Of a stretch of DNA of 7,512 bases, positions 5,804 through 7,512 are shown piece by piece. The DNA is taken from the NCBI GenBank assembly GCA_900550095.1, contig URRG01000100.1, forward strand, positions 1 to 7,512, in the 5' to 3' direction. The notes under the pieces are model-generated. The model was given only the letters and a program-made list of their open reading frames with translations. It ran no database searches and was not told where the DNA came from. The stretch comes from an uncultured Oscillospiraceae bacterium (GTDB lineage Bacteria > Bacillota > Clostridia > Oscillospirales > Acutalibacteraceae). The translations under genes were made by a program, and so were the position numbers. Position 1 is the stretch's first letter; each line of letters begins with the position of its first letter.

Positions 5804-7114
5804 TCACTCGAATTTCCAATACTGCAGGCTCATAGGGGGAAGAAGCAGAGAGGGATTGAAAGATATCTCTTGATCTGTAATCAATTCAGTTATGCTGCTG
5901 CCAGGAATCTGTTCCCGGATTTTAGCAGAGTATTCCGTGCTTTCTGCATTCACGGCGATCCAAATGCACTCATCTTCAAAGCAGCGCTGAAAAATAAATT
6001 GCCTGTTGGTAAGCAGGATGGTTTTGTAGTCTCCATAAACAAGGGCTTTATGCCGGCTGTGAAGGAGGGAAAGTTTAGAAATCAGGGAAGTCAGTTCATT
6101 CCATTCCGGAGAACGAAGAGCGGGACGCAGGGCATCGTCGCCATTTTCTTTTTTACCGCTAATCCCCCACTCGCTGCCGTAGTACAGACAGGGAATGCCG
6201 GGCATGGAAAAGAGGAGCCCATAGAGGAGAGGAAGATGTTTGGATTCCTTTACAATGCTGGCTAGGCGCGTTACATCGTGGTTATCTGCAAAACAAAGCA
6301 GATGCTCGCCGCGGTAGAGGCCTCCTTCTCCGCCGAATTGACGGTTCAGGGAGTAGGCTATTTCAAAGAGATTCAAATCGTTGAAACTGGAGTATAGCCC
6401 CTTGTAACATTCATAATTGGTGCAGCTGTTTAGCATTTCTTTCTTTACGAACCTTCTGTAATCGCCAAAAAGGACTTCTCCCAAAAGAAAGAAGTCTGGC
6501 TTTAATGCATCGCAAAATTGCCGGAGACGGCGAAGAAAATGTTCATCCAGACAATAGGCCACATCCAACCGCAGGCCGTCGATGCAGAACTCTTCTTCCC
6601 AAAGATGGATACAGGAAAAGATATGCTCTACAACTGCCGGATTGGCAAGATTCAGTTTGACAAGTTCATAGTGTCCCTCCCAGCCTTCGTAATAAAAACC
6701 GTCGTTATAACAGGAATTTCCGTTGAAATCGATAAAAAACCAGTCCGCATAGGCGGAAGTCTTCCGGTTTTGGAGGACATCCTGAAAGGCCCAAAAGCCG
6801 CGGCCTACATGATGAAAAACACCATCCAGCACAATTCGGAAGCCATTTTTCTTCAGGACACTGCAAACGCGGGCGAAATCACCGTTTGTACCGAGGCGGC
6901 AATCTATTTTAGTGAAATCTCTGGTATCATAGCCGTGGCGGTCCGATTCAAATACAGGAGAAAAATAGACCGCGTCGATATGCAGCTTTTGCAGATGCGG
7001 AATCCAATCTAAAAGCTGCAGAATCCTTGGAACTTTGACACCGTCGTTTTCTTGTGGAGCGCCGCACATTCCCAGCGGATATATTTGATAAAAGATACTG
7101 GTATCTGACCACAT
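5804..7114 (-). CDS. GH13 alpha-amylase family glycosidase, cytoplasmic
   Basis: This enzyme hydrolyses alpha-1,4-glucosidic bonds in starch- or glycogen-derived glucans; the exact substrate is not determined. The 436 residues hold the GH13 barrel with all four conserved regions: region I DGVFHH (97-102), region II GLRLDVAY with nucleophile Asp184, region III LLGEV with acid/base Glu213, and region IV FADNHD with His279 and the transition-state stabiliser Asp280. FYQIYPLGMCGAP at the N-terminus and GIPCLYYGSEWG (306-317) are typical of clostridial relatives. Region I has His101 where many GH13 enzymes have Asn. There is no signal peptide or membrane segment, so it acts inside the cell, probably on imported maltodextrins or stored glucan. 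The start at 7114 is chosen for AGAGG with 8-base spacing. The frame stays open to 7357, but that extension is Lys/Arg/Ile-rich and lies outside the family domain. Confidence 0.94.
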   Translation of the reverse strand: MWSDTSIFYQIYPLGMCGAPQENDGVKVPRILQLLDWIPHLQKLHIDAVYFSPVFESDRHGYDTRDFTKIDCRLGTNGDFARVCSVLKKNGFRIVLDGVFHHVGRGFWAFQDVLQNRKTSAYADWFFIDFNGNSCYNDGFYYEGWEGHYELVKLNLANPAVVEHIFSCIHLWEEEFCIDGLRLDVAYCLDEHFLRRLRQFCDALKPDFFLLGEVLFGDYRRFVKKEMLNSCTNYECYKGLYSSFNDLNLFEIAYSLNRQFGGEGGLYRGEHLLCFADNHDVTRLASIVKESKHLPLLYGLLFSMPGIPCLYYGSEWGISGKKENGDDALRPALRSPEWNELTSLISKLSLLHSRHKALVYGDYKTILLTNRQFIFQRCFEDECIWIAVNAESTEYSAKIREQIPGSSITELITDQEISFNPSLLLPPMSLQYWKFE

Positions 7115-7453
7115 GAATACAACCTCTTTTCTGGCGTGATACGATGTTTTCACAAATCGTTTCTGACTTATCGCATTTGGCAATATGTTTTCCCGCGCAA
7201 ATATGCAGGCGAAAAAAAGACACTTGTTGGTGAAGATCGAAATAATCATAGCAGAATAGTGCTTCCGACGCCATATAGTATGACGAATGATTTTGAGAAA
7301 ATCCATCTCTAAGGTGGGGAAGAGTTTTACAGAGTCAGTATATCTATGTTCTCTCATTTTCCAGTATTGAAGAATAAAAAAAGAGGAAAATATCTGATAA
7401 TTTGGGGGAAAATGTAAAAACGTGTTTTTTCTTGTTGACAGGGAGAGGAAAGA
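7115..7453. other. AT-rich divergent intergenic region
   Basis: This stretch separates the minus-strand amylase gene from a plus-strand gene at the right edge. It holds the amylase ribosome binding site, the possible amylase promoter and, at 7435-7440, a consensus TTGACA. The palindrome AAAAAC-GT-GTTTTT (7416-7429) lies just left of that hexamer. No credible complete gene, tRNA or terminator was seen. Confidence 0.6.
7245..7273 (-). promoter_or_regulatory. Possible promoter of the amylase gene
   Basis: On the minus strand there is an extended -10, TGCTATGAT (7245-7253). The hexamer at the right distance, TGGCGT (7268-7273, 17-base spacer), is a poor -35. Transcription would start near 7238, leaving a leader of about 124 bases. 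I looked for a catabolite-responsive (cre) operator between here and the start codon and found no good match. Confidence 0.35.
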
Positions 7454-7463
7454 GTGATATTAA
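7435..7463 (+). promoter_or_regulatory. Possible promoter at the right edge
   Basis: A perfect -35 TTGACA (7435-7440) is followed after 17 bases by TATTAA (7458-7463), a four-of-six match to the -10 consensus. It would transcribe rightward out of the window from about 7470. It conflicts with the partial CDS starting at GTG 7454, whose start codon would lie upstream of that transcript, so only one of these two readings is likely to be right. Confidence 0.3.
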
Positions 7464-7512
7464 ACAACGAGCGTGCAAAGCATTTTTACAAAAGCCTGCC
7501 GCAGGATATACA
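7454..7512 (+). CDS. 5' end of an unrecognised gene, cut by the window
   Basis: The frame opens after a TGA at 7436-7438 and starts at GTG 7454, with purine-rich GGGAGAGG (7441-7448) 5 bases upstream as a good ribosome binding site. The 19 complete codons to the edge give a polar, protein-like sequence beginning (M)ILNNERAKHFYKSLPQDI. The codons look natural for this genome. The fragment is too short to assign a family. A promoter-like pair (7435-7463) overlaps the start and would be incompatible with it if real. Confidence 0.5.
   Translation, partial: MILNNERAKHFYKSLPQDI

Noticed and set aside
7140..7162. cre-like catabolite repression site in the amylase leader, around ACAAATCGTTTCTG
   Set aside because: The centre AAATCGTTT resembles cre, but the flanking TG and CA positions do not match on either strand.
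7195..7225. T7 run on the minus strand in the amylase leader, considered as an attenuator
   Set aside because: Only a 3-bp stem (CAC/GTG) precedes the T-run, so no terminator hairpin can form.
7115..7357. N-terminal extension of the amylase frame to an ATG at 7357
   Set aside because: The extra 81 residues are outside the GH13 domain, rich in Ile, Lys, Arg and Phe, and would lie over the likely promoter. ATG 7114 has a good ribosome binding site and fits the family start.
1..7512. Novel defence, mobile or CRISPR-like system
   Set aside because: No direct-repeat array, transposase, integrase, toxin-antitoxin pair or phage-like gene was seen; nearly every base is explained by known housekeeping, surface-sugar and sporulation genes.

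Overview
This window looks like chromosomal DNA from a spore-forming Firmicute of class Clostridia, probably Lachnospiraceae-like. Evidence seen directly: a complete spoIIAA-spoIIAB-sigF operon, strong AGGAGG-type ribosome binding sites, GTG and TTG starts, tight gene overlaps and intrinsic terminators. Family-level resemblance of the amylase, DegV and MetA proteins to clostridial relatives supports this. The exact taxon cannot be fixed by eye.

Layout, left to right. (1) Positions 1-740 hold the 3' part of an extended-SDR sugar-nucleotide epimerase/decarboxylase, closed by a clear intrinsic terminator at 749-787. (2) A possible 36-residue ORF (808-918) precedes glf (927-2057, UDP-galactopyranose mutase). 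The start codon of a DegV/FakB-like fatty-acid-binding protein gene (2054-2917) overlaps the glf stop. A long hairpin at 2962-3010 followed by a U-rich tract probably ends this unit. (3) The spoIIA operon (3178-4586) encodes the anti-anti-sigma factor SpoIIAA, the anti-sigma kinase SpoIIAB and the forespore sigma factor SigF, all overlapping. (4) A hairpin at 4629-4659 separates sigF from the convergent metA. (5) On the minus strand lie metA (4677-5615, homoserine O-acyltransferase predicted to use acetyl-CoA), with its own good promoter, and upstream of it a cytoplasmic GH13 alpha-amylase-family gene (5804-7114). (6) From 7115 to 7453 there is an AT-rich divergent intergenic region. A new plus-strand gene seems to begin at 7454 and runs off the window.

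How the genes work together. The first two complete or partial genes make nucleotide-sugar precursors and look like the tail of a cell-surface polysaccharide cluster. UDP-galactofuranose from Glf would feed galactofuranose-containing glycans. The spoIIA operon is a self-contained partner-switching module that activates SigF in the forespore. metA and the amylase are ordinary metabolic genes (methionine synthesis, intracellular alpha-glucan breakdown).

I found no mobile element, CRISPR array, tRNA, rRNA or evidence for an undescribed multi-gene system. The observations most worth checking are the N-terminally short SigF, the glf-degV coupling, the acetyl-CoA signature in MetA, the small ORF before glf and the inverted repeat on the metA promoter.
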